This document shows, in pieces, positions 26,527 to 33,867 of a stretch of 64,000 nucleotides of DNA (positions are counted from its first letter, which is position 1; each line of letters begins with the position of its first letter). The notes beneath the pieces were generated by a model. The model made no database searches. It saw only the letters and a program-made list of their open reading frames with translations, and was not told the origin of the DNA. This DNA is from Limnochordales bacterium (GTDB lineage: Bacteria > Bacillota > Limnochordia > Limnochordales > DUMU01), in NCBI GenBank assembly GCA_014896315.1, contig JADBKP010000001.1, positions 1 to 64,000 of the forward strand, written 5' to 3'. The position numbers and the translations under genes were made by a program.

Positions 26527-27285
26527 ATGGACAAATCTGATAGCAAACCCGCAGTGATGGTCCTGGGCACTTTTCACATAGCCCGTAGTGGTATCGACAT
26601 CATGAGCCCAAGACGCCAGGCGGAAATCCGCCAATGTATCGAACGCATCAAGCTCTTCCGCCCTTCTAAAGTGGCGGTAGAAGTGGTCACTGAGAGAGAC
26701 GAGGAATTAAACGAAGAGTACAGGCAGTACCTCGCAGGCGATCTGACCCTCAAAGACAATGAAGTACACCAACTGGCCTTCCGTATAGCAGCCGCACTAG
26801 GGCACGAACGTCTCTACGCGGTTGACTGGATGAAGTCCCGAGGTCAACGAGCATTCGGTGATGTTTACGAGTGGGCAAAGACTAACCAACCAGACGTTTT
26901 CCAATTCCTTTGGGGTGACCGGAGCGAGCGAGGGGGCGCACCCAAAGAGCAAACCATTCTCGACATGCTTCGATCATACAACGATCCGGAAAACGTAAGA
27001 CAGAATCATCAGTTCTATATGCATGTCGCGCGGATTGGGGCTGCTGATGACTACGTAGGGATTGATTGGCTGCGGTGGTGGTACGAGCGAAACCTGATCA
27101 TCTACGCAAACATAGCCCGTCTGGCCGAATCTCCTGCTGATCGCATCTTGCTCATTATTGGGGCAGATCATGTATACCTGGTTTCTCAATTCCTGCGCGA
27201 GAGCGGCCTTTTCGAAGTGGAATCCGCTCATACATATCTTTCTAAGCAATTGGATCGGGACGAACAACACCCTACCAGCTCTTAG
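26527..27285 (+). CDS. DUF5694 / TraB-like protein
   Basis: A 252-residue protein with the layout of the TraB/TIKI-like superfamily: GTFHIARSG near residue 14, KVAVEVVTERD near 49, NLIIYANIARL near 195, and IIGADHVYLVSQFL near 215. In TIKI proteases the GxxH and E motifs form a metal site; whether DUF5694 members are active is unknown. GGGGAGGAG lies 6 bases before the ATG. By eye the gene is less GC-rich than its neighbours, which may indicate transfer. No signal peptide. Confidence 0.75.
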   Translation: MDKSDSKPAVMVLGTFHIARSGIDIMSPRRQAEIRQCIERIKLFRPSKVAVEVVTERDEELNEEYRQYLAGDLTLKDNEVHQLAFRIAAALGHERLYAVDWMKSRGQRAFGDVYEWAKTNQPDVFQFLWGDRSERGGAPKEQTILDMLRSYNDPENVRQNHQFYMHVARIGAADDYVGIDWLRWWYERNLIIYANIARLAESPADRILLIIGADHVYLVSQFLRESGLFEVESAHTYLSKQLDRDEQHPTSS

Positions 27286-27395
27286 CGCAACTTGAACCCT
27301 AGCTGCAACGGCAATGCTATAAGGAGGAAGAAGAGCCTCACGACTACCAATAGTCCCCGATCTACGCTTGCACGGTTGCGAGAAACCGTTCACAT

Positions 27396-27595
27396 ATGCC
27401 GGGAATCATCTTCCAATACAAGGTGGCGCACCGCAGCTGGCAGGTGGCGCACGATACCACGCCCGCCCTTCGCCGGTTGAACTACCTTCGCGACCTCCTC
27501 GCTCAGAGGCGGGCTGCCAAGGAAATGCGGCTCTTCGGCCTCGTACCCTGGATAAACGCCCACTACGAGGCGGAGTATGCGGAGTATGGTACTTC
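27396..27595 (+). pseudogene. Fragment of an ABC transporter transmembrane domain
   Basis: About 40 codons, RRLNYLRDLLAQRRAAKEMR then LFGLVPWI, match the cytoplasmic loop of fused permease-ATPase ABC exporters, where the pattern REAAKEVRLFGL is common. Nothing of the rest of an ABC gene is present. The frame continues open only because it runs antisense through the barrel gene. It is an isolated relic. Confidence 0.45.
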
Positions 27596-27638
27596 CAACG
27601 GTCTACCAGCTCGACCTCCTTTGGTGCTCAGACCGATA

Positions 27639-28829
27639 CTAGAACGCCATTTCCACCCCGGCGTAGAGATAATCCTTCTCTGCGAAGTTCCCGAACCTGG
27701 TCCCGGCCGGGCCGTGGAAGAGGAGGAGGCCCGTCGAGAACGTCACCCCGTCTGCTGGGGAATAGGAGAGGCGCGGCCGGAGGAGGAAGTCCCGGCCGGT
27801 CAGATTATATATGCAGTCCAGACCGCAAGTGAGCTCAAACCTGGGCCGGTACTCCGCCGTCAGCATCAGGGTGGAGGTGGTCCCCTCCTCTAGCGGCCCA
27901 CCTTTCAGACTGACAGCGGACTTCGCGACATGCTCCACAGCCACCGCACCGTTGAAGTAATACGCGTCGCTGGGTGTGAAGTCGGCGCCGAGAACCACCT
28001 GAAGGTAGGGGTTTTTGATCGCCGGATCGGTCCTTTCCCTATCCTCGGTCAGGAAGTAAGCGGCCTCTCCCCGGAATCCCCACTTCCCGCTCGCCGTGGC
28101 AAAATCGGCACCCAGGACACGGAGGCGATGGTAGACCGGGACGATCGTCATCGAGTCAAGGTCCGGGTGCAAGCTCGGGAGGTCGTCCCAGCCATCGAAA
28201 TAGCTCAGCGAGAAGTCGGCTTTCCCGCCCATACGGCTGAGCTTCAGGGCAAATTCCGAGTTGTTCAACTCCTTGGCGGGTTCCTGCGGCGCACCCAGGG
28301 AAAACCCCGGAGGCAGTGGAACCGGCACGTACCAGCGGCTTCCCGGCTCCGGCTGCGGGGAGGGGACAAAAAATGGAATCCACACAAACTCTGCCGTCCA
28401 GTCGCCCCAGTAATGCTGGGCTCGCAGGGCGAGAACCTCGAGACGGTTCTCTTCGGCAAACGGGTGGGTATAGTCAACAGGGTTAAGGTTGTCGGTAGGG
28501 TTCGAGATATCGGCCGTACCCCAGGGTATCCGTTGGCGGCCAAGTCGCAGGTCAGTGTCCTCCAGGTATATGTCGAGGAAAGCCTCGCGAAGGCGGATCG
28601 ACCGGTCAACCTCCACCCGTGCCCGGAGAGCCCCGGAGGAAAAAGGCTGCTCGAACTGGAGGGTGAGCCGGACTCCGCCCAGCTCCACCTTCGGCCCGGC
28701 CAGCGAGATCTCCGCCCCGGCCGTCACCAGGCCGTCGACGGTGAGTCCCCCGGCAGCGACCGGCGAGGCGAAGAGCAGCTCCGTGACCAGGATCGCTACC
28801 GGGCTGAGAAAACTCCTCCTGCTCCGCAT
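27639..28829 (-). CDS. Outer-membrane porin-like protein (DUF1302-like)
   Basis: A 396-residue exported barrel. The signal peptide covers residues 1-26 (SPVAAG). The body consists of repeated amphipathic strands. Early blocks such as RLGRQRIPWGTADISNPTDN and LNPVDYTHPFAEENR are characteristic of the DUF1302/alginate-porin-like group. It ends VEMAF, with the terminal Phe used by BAM. GAGGAGGG lies 7 bases before ATG 28829. It is the last gene of a marR-RND-LolA-barrel operon, with gaps of 31-80 bases, suggesting it forms the outer-membrane end of that export route. Confidence 0.8.
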   Translation of the reverse strand: MRSRRSFLSPVAILVTELLFASPVAAGGLTVDGLVTAGAEISLAGPKVELGGVRLTLQFEQPFSSGALRARVEVDRSIRLREAFLDIYLEDTDLRLGRQRIPWGTADISNPTDNLNPVDYTHPFAEENRLEVLALRAQHYWGDWTAEFVWIPFFVPSPQPEPGSRWYVPVPLPPGFSLGAPQEPAKELNNSEFALKLSRMGGKADFSLSYFDGWDDLPSLHPDLDSMTIVPVYHRLRVLGADFATASGKWGFRGEAAYFLTEDRERTDPAIKNPYLQVVLGADFTPSDAYYFNGAVAVEHVAKSAVSLKGGPLEEGTTSTLMLTAEYRPRFELTCGLDCIYNLTGRDFLLRPRLSYSPADGVTFSTGLLLFHGPAGTRFGNFAEKDYLYAGVEMAF

Positions 28830-28865
28830 AGCCCGTCCCTCCTCGCACCGCGGTTCCACTGCAGT

Positions 28866-29669
28866 TCACCTTGACGTCCGGGTTAGCTCGCGAGTGGTGA
28901 AGTAGTCATCGGGTATGCCCGAATTGACCTTGATGTTCTTGAACGTTATTATAGTTCGGGAACCGGTCGTCAGGTTTTGCATCTCTAGCCGGCTGGACAA
29001 CCAGGCCCCGCTGCCCAGATCCACTACGTCCGACCCGGTCAACACTTTGATGACTTTCCCGTTGTTGTCCAGGAACTCCGCCCTGGCCAGGGTGAAGGTG
29101 CTCTTGCGGATCCACCAGATCTTCTTGGCGAAGCCGTCGGCCCTTCTGACCTTGTCCGAGACTGGCACAGATTCGACTACGTAGACCTCTTCATTGCCCA
29201 GGCGCTCCGTCCGCAGCAGGGTGTGGCGGTAATCGTCGATCTTCAGCAGGCCGATGTCGGCATAGGTGAAGTCGGAACCCATGAAGCTGTTGCTCCGTTC
29301 CTCCGAGGCGATCCGGCGGGGCTTCCCGAGAGCTGGCAGGTATAGCCAGTTCTCATCCTCCCCGCGCACTCCGGAGATACTGAGGAAGGCGGTTCCCTTC
29401 ACATCGGCCGGGGAGAGAAAGCGGAGCAGCACCTTCCGGGTCGCATCATCACCGCGCTTGCTAACTATGGTGAGCTGCCGCACGCGCTCCTGGCCCGACT
29501 TGCTTATGATCCGCATCTCTATTTCGGCTGACATATCCATGACCGAACCCATCTCGTTGTATCGCTTGATTATCTCCGTACCGGAAAGTTCGGCGCGGGC
29601 TGGCGTGCTCAGAGCGAGTGCGAGACCGCAACAGATCAGGCTGAAAGTTACAAACCCGACTTTTTTCAC
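28866..29669 (-). CDS. LolA-like outer-membrane lipoprotein-sorting protein
   Basis: A 267-residue periplasmic protein. The signal peptide is residues 1-26 (TPARA cleavage). The mature protein matches the LolA-like family that accompanies RND transporters: SGTEIIKRYNEMG, then MRIISKSGQERVRQL, then GEDENWLYLPALGKPRRIA and SFMGSDFTYADIG. These proteins adopt a half-barrel that can hold an acyl chain. It sits between the RND gene and the outer-membrane barrel, which suggests it ferries a lipid or lipoprotein across the periplasm. Cargo is unknown. No lipobox. Confidence 0.9.
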   Translation of the reverse strand: MKKVGFVTFSLICCGLALALSTPARAELSGTEIIKRYNEMGSVMDMSAEIEMRIISKSGQERVRQLTIVSKRGDDATRKVLLRFLSPADVKGTAFLSISGVRGEDENWLYLPALGKPRRIASEERSNSFMGSDFTYADIGLLKIDDYRHTLLRTERLGNEEVYVVESVPVSDKVRRADGFAKKIWWIRKSTFTLARAEFLDNNGKVIKVLTGSDVVDLGSGAWLSSRLEMQNLTTGSRTIITFKNIKVNSGIPDDYFTTRELTRTSR

Positions 29670-29749
29670 AACATACTCCTCCTTCCCTTAATGACGGCCG
29701 AGTAAAGAAGAGCTGACTGAACCAACAATCGTAACTGCACCGCCTGCTC

Positions 29750-32095
29750 TCACTCCCCCGGGGTGATGCTCTTGCCCGGCAGTGACGTTGACGTTGTGGA
29801 CGCATTCCTAAGCATCCGCTTCTCAAACCGGTTGCTGAGCCCCAGTGCAATCGTGGCCGGCACCACCGTGAGGGCGCCGGCACCAGTCAGCAGCATGGTG
29901 AGGGCGATGAGCGCTCCGAAGTTCCGGAAGATGGGCAACCGGGAGAAGAGCAACACGGCAAAGCCCACCGCCACCGAGACGGCGTTGAAGACGATGGCCG
30001 CACCTGTGGTTGCGGAGGTCTCAAGAAGGGCTTCACGGCGCGCCAACCCCCGGCGTCGCTCTTCCAGATAGCGACGGAGGTAGTGGACGCTGTAGTCGAC
30101 GCCCATCCCCGTCGCCAAGCTGGCCATGGTGGTTGTGGCTGCGTTCACCGGTATGCCGGCCCAACCCATGAAACCAAAACTGTACAGGATGGCGAGGGCG
30201 ATCGGAAGCAGGCAGCCGATTCCCGCTGCCAGTGAACGGAAAGCCACCACCACCAGGGCGAACACGACTGCGAGAGAGGAGTAGACGTTCTGCATCTGCT
30301 CGTCGCGAATGAGGTCCATCATCACCTGTTCAATTACTGGTATGCCCGTTATCCGAACTCGGGCCCGGTCGCCAAAGATGGCCTTGGCCTCAGACTCGAG
30401 GGCGGTGATCAGCCGCGTTCTCCCGGCCGTGCTCATCACGTTGCTGATCCGGGCCGATATGCGTGCTTCACGCTGGTCGAATCGCATGAACTGCTGCAAT
30501 TCGTCGGGACTCGTCGAGAGGGTGAGCAGGAAGAGATACTGGGGTAGCAGGGCCGGATCGTCCGGCACGACTTCGTAAGCCGGATCACCGCCGTGAAGAG
30601 CACGGTTCACCCGCGCGAGAAGATCGACGATGGAGATTGGCCGGTTAGCTCCGAGGGCGCGCATCCTCTCCTGGAAGCGCTGTATGTCCAGAAGGATCTC
30701 CGGATTCGAAAGATCCGCCTCCACCAGGACTTCGAGCTCCGCAGAGCCGCCAAACTCTTTATCCACGAGCGCCTCTGCTTTCCGGTGTTCGCTTCCGGGT
30801 GGCAGGAAGTCTTCCATTTCGAATGTGGCCACCATACGCGACCAACCGGCAATAGCGATTACTGCGAGCAGCCCGGCCATGGCAAGGACCAGCACCGGTC
30901 GCCTGGCAAAGGCACGTGAGAGGTAGGCAAGTCCCCGCTCGAGTACTGTTTGCGCCACTCGGGCTTCTCTTCCGCTTTCACGCTGTGGGAGGCGGGGAGT
31001 GGGAAGGAGCAAGAGGAGGGCGGGGATGAACGTAATGGAGATGGCGAATGCGACCGCCACACCTAGAGCGGAGAAGACCCCGAAGTCGAAGATCATCCTG
31101 ATCTTGGAGAGCGCCAGCGACCCGAAGCCCGCCACAGTGGTGATCGCCGCCATCCAAACCCCCCAACCTGTGGTGGCCACTGTGAAATTGACCGCCTCCT
31201 CCCTGCTCAGCCCGGCCTTGATCTTCTCCTGGAAACGGGCTACGATGTGGATTCCATAGGCAGATCCCACCCCGATCAGGAGAACGGGAACGAGGTTGCT
31301 GACGAGGGACAGAGGTCGGCCTAGCAGCGACATGATGCCCAGGGTCCATATCACGCTTATGCCCATGGTAACGAGGGGAAGGATGACACCCCGCACCGTA
31401 CGGAAGCTAAGGAAGAGCACGACGGCGATGGCCAGCACAACGATGGGGAACAGGACCGCCACGTCTTCCCCCAAAGCGCGGTCGATCTGCTCGTTCATGA
31501 CGAGCGAACCGGCAAAGCTCACCTCGAGATCGCCCTTGGCCTGGTTTACGTACTCCCGGATGCGATCCAGGGTACGCAAGGATTCGTCGAGCGTTTCCGC
31601 GTTGGCGAGGCTCACTGCAATGATGGTGGCTCGTCCATCCTCCGAGACCAGGCGACCGGCGTACCATGGATCGCTGAGAACCCGCTCCCGGAGTCTTAGG
31701 GCTTCGGCCTCGTTCGTGGGCAGGGACGAGATTACCGGACCGCTCCGGAGGGTATCTCCCTCACCCACGATATCGGTCAAGTTTGTCAGGCTGGTGACGC
31801 CTTGAACTCCTTCCAAATCGAGAAGGCCGTTGGTAAGGCGATCAAGCGTGGCAAGGGCTGCGGGAGCGAAGATGTCCTCTGCGGTTACAATGATCACCAG
31901 CCCATTCCCACTCCCGTACTGCTCCCGGAACTCATGGAAAACTGCAAGGCGGGGGTTGGTCCGAGGCAAGTTCTCCTCGAGATCCACCCTCCGTTGAATC
32001 CGGAGTGCGGCCAGCCCCAGTACGACCGTGGTGAGAAGAACCGCGGCGATGATAGCCTTAGGAAAACGGGCAACGAAACGGCCCAGTTTTTCCAT
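29750..32095 (-). CDS. RND/MMPL-family transporter
   Basis: A 781-residue inner-membrane transporter made of two similar halves. Each has one N-terminal helix (about 12-32 and 398-418), a periplasmic porter domain and five clustered helices. Landmarks include LLIGVGSAYGIHIVARFQEK in the first half and MASLATGMGVDYSVHYLRRYLEERR in the second, the typical GxGxDY/GxGSAY segment of SSD/MMPL proteins. ATG 32095 is chosen over 32125 because GGAAGGAGA lies 6 bases upstream. It follows marR by 31 bases and precedes the LolA-like gene. It is more like lipid or hopanoid exporters than drug pumps with a fusion protein, as no such partner is present. Confidence 0.93.
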   Translation of the reverse strand: MEKLGRFVARFPKAIIAAVLLTTVVLGLAALRIQRRVDLEENLPRTNPRLAVFHEFREQYGSGNGLVIIVTAEDIFAPAALATLDRLTNGLLDLEGVQGVTSLTNLTDIVGEGDTLRSGPVISSLPTNEAEALRLRERVLSDPWYAGRLVSEDGRATIIAVSLANAETLDESLRTLDRIREYVNQAKGDLEVSFAGSLVMNEQIDRALGEDVAVLFPIVVLAIAVVLFLSFRTVRGVILPLVTMGISVIWTLGIMSLLGRPLSLVSNLVPVLLIGVGSAYGIHIVARFQEKIKAGLSREEAVNFTVATTGWGVWMAAITTVAGFGSLALSKIRMIFDFGVFSALGVAVAFAISITFIPALLLLLPTPRLPQRESGREARVAQTVLERGLAYLSRAFARRPVLVLAMAGLLAVIAIAGWSRMVATFEMEDFLPPGSEHRKAEALVDKEFGGSAELEVLVEADLSNPEILLDIQRFQERMRALGANRPISIVDLLARVNRALHGGDPAYEVVPDDPALLPQYLFLLTLSTSPDELQQFMRFDQREARISARISNVMSTAGRTRLITALESEAKAIFGDRARVRITGIPVIEQVMMDLIRDEQMQNVYSSLAVVFALVVVAFRSLAAGIGCLLPIALAILYSFGFMGWAGIPVNAATTTMASLATGMGVDYSVHYLRRYLEERRRGLARREALLETSATTGAAIVFNAVSVAVGFAVLLFSRLPIFRNFGALIALTMLLTGAGALTVVPATIALGLSNRFEKRMLRNASTTSTSLPGKSITPGE

Positions 32096-32126
32096 CTCGG
32101 GTCTCCTTCCATCATGGAGTCGCACG

Positions 32127-32576
32127 CTACCTGCACCGGTGCGATAGGACCTCCAGCACCTCGGAGATAAGGCCCAGAAGCTTCGCCTGGTCCTCTTCGG
32201 GAAGGACTGTCAGGATTTCCCTCACCGCCTGAACATACTCCTGGCGCTGCCGAGCGAAGAGGGTCTGCCCCGCGGAGGAAAGGGAAACCAGTACCACACG
32301 GCGGTCCTCCTCGGTACGGCGCCGCTCGAGATACCCTTTCTCCACCAGTCGTCCCACAATGCTGGTCATAGTGGTGAGGGGGACAGCCAGAGCTGAGGCA
32401 AGTTCGGTCATGGTAGCCTGCCCCAGGCGGCTCAGGGTCTCCAGGACGAAGATATCCTTCATAGTAAGATCTTCGCTCTTGGAGGCGAAGTAACGGAGCA
32501 GGCGCTGGCCGATGGAAAGGATCAGGTCGTCGAGGAGCGCCGCCCTCTCCTCCCAGTTTACAGGCGATTCGGCCAT
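32127..32576 (-). CDS. MarR-family repressor of the RND operon
   Basis: A 149-residue winged-helix regulator. The recognition region is LGQATMTELASALAVPLTTM then TSIVGRLVEKGYLERRRTEE, followed by the wing DRRVVLVSLSSAGQ. It is the first gene of the RND-LolA-barrel operon. Upstream it has a palindrome between promoter and start codon, so it probably represses itself and the exporter until a ligand, perhaps the exported molecule, binds. GAAGGGGG precedes the start codon. Confidence 0.93.
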   Translation of the reverse strand: MAESPVNWEERAALLDDLILSIGQRLLRYFASKSEDLTMKDIFVLETLSRLGQATMTELASALAVPLTTMTSIVGRLVEKGYLERRRTEEDRRVVLVSLSSAGQTLFARQRQEYVQAVREILTVLPEEDQAKLLGLISEVLEVLSHRCR

Positions 32577-32596
32577 ATGCTACCCCCTTCGCCAGG

Positions 32597-32617
32597 ATAT
32601 TTCCGTCCCGGAAATAT
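32597..32617 (-). promoter_or_regulatory. Palindromic MarR operator
   Basis: ATATTTCC and GGAAATAT form perfect 8-bp inverted arms around a 5-base centre. The element lies just after the predicted transcription start and about 20 bases before the marR start codon, a normal site for an autorepressor. Confidence 0.7.
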
Positions 32618-32634
32618 ACGATGGTCGTAGTATT

Positions 32635-32664
32635 CTCTTACCATCTCCTCCTCTCTCCTGTCAA
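32635..32664 (-). promoter_or_regulatory. Promoter of the marR-RND operon
   Basis: Minus strand: a perfect TTGACA at 32664-32659, an 18-base spacer, then TAAGAG at 32640-32635. The predicted start near 32628 places the palindrome at about +10 to +30. Confidence 0.6.
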
Positions 32665-32840
32665 GGTCCAGCCAGACGCCGGCAAACTACCCGAACAGCC
32701 GAGCACGCTCTGTCAGGGCTGTCGCCGTAACAGGCCCAGGAACTACTCCCAGACCAATTCGCAACAGAGGAGGCGCAACGGCGCTGCGGGAGACGACAGC
32801 GCGCTGGAAGCCGGAGTCCCGTGGAAAGGAGAAAAGGGAA

Positions 32841-33341
32841 ATGGCCGGAAAGGTCGAGGGCAAAGTGGCGGTAGTCACCGGGGCCGGCTCGGGGATCGCC
32901 GGGCAACTGCTATGTTCTTCGCCCGCGAGGGAGCGAAGGTGGTGGCCATGGATTATATGGCCCAGAGCGCCGAGGAATCGGCGAGGTTGATTCGCAGTGA
33001 AGGCGGGGAAGCGATAGCCGCCACGGAGACGTGTCAAAATGGTCGGATCTGGATCGGGCGGTAAGCGAGGCAGTCGGTCTCTGGAGTCGGCTTGACATCA
33101 TGGTCAACAACGCGGGCGTGTTCGACGGTTTCGCGTCATGCCTTGACACCGACGAAGCTTTGTGGGATCGCGTTATCGATATCAACGTCAAAGGTGTCTT
33201 TTTCGGCTGCAAGCGGGCTATCAAACAGTTCCGGCACCGCCAGAGGAGATCGCCCGGGCGATACTCTTTCTGGCAAGCGAAGAATCAAGCTACATCACCG
33301 GAGAGGCTTTGCGGGTCGACGGCGGCTGGCGGGCCAAGTAG
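32841..33341 (+). pseudogene. Broken short-chain dehydrogenase/reductase gene
   Basis: The ATG at 32841 opens GKVAVVTGAGSGI, the SDR glycine motif. A one-base loss near 32900 shifts the frame, and RATAMFFAREGAKVVAMDY continues in the next frame. A second shift near 33031 leads to VSKWSDLDRAVSEAV and VNNAGVFDGFAS. After AIKQF the sequence jumps to the C-terminal [20 protein letters not shown] and VDGGWRAK. About 100 residues, including the catalytic YxxxK, are missing. This dead gene has two frameshifts and an internal deletion. Confidence 0.85.
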
Positions 33342-33476
33342 CTCCGACTCAGGGCAGCCGTCCTTGGAACCGGAAAGCTTGTTGCTCTCCGGCTTCCTTA
33401 CTTTTTCCGTGCATCCCTCTCTCGGGTAGCGTACTCTTTCGGGGCAGGACTCGCCCTCGATCAGACCGAAGAGGAG

Positions 33477-33866
33477 GTGTTCGTACCTGAGGTCGAAGCC
33501 GTCGACGGGCGGGGCTTGAGGCAGATTCTCTGCTGCCTTGCCAAACTGGCAATCGAGCGGCGGGTCGGGCAGGTTACCTTCTTCATCCACCCGGAAAGTG
33601 ATATGGCTCTCCTGTTGCGCTTTTTCGGTGCGGAAGTCACCATCACTTACAATTTCGATCGGGGCAGCATGGCCCGGGTGATCAACCTGGCCAGCACTCT
33701 TCAAAAGCTTAGCCCGGTTCTGCAGCAGTGTATGACGTCGGCACTGGGTTCGGCGGCCGATATGCTGTCTGAACCGTCGGTGCGGGTAACTCCCGGGCTT
33801 GCACCGGTGATCGAGGCCCTCTTTCCTGCGGGCATGCCTTACGTGCCGCGGGTCAACCGGCTCTGA
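33477..33866 (+). pseudogene. Probable truncated GNAT/SCP2-type acetyltransferase
   Basis: The 129-residue reading frame begins inside what looks like a GNAT domain (VFVPEVEAVDGRGLRQILCC, HPESDMALLLRFFGAEV). It runs into SMARVINLASTLQKLSP, which resembles the junction to a C-terminal sterol-carrier-like domain in Eis-type proteins. The body of that domain is missing; the end, LAPVIEALFPAGMPYVPR, is preserved. The frame is open further upstream without a start codon, suggesting 5' loss as well. It adjoins the SDR wreck and ends 2 bases before the converging ABC gene. The family call is tentative. Confidence 0.45.
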
Positions 33867-33867
33867 G

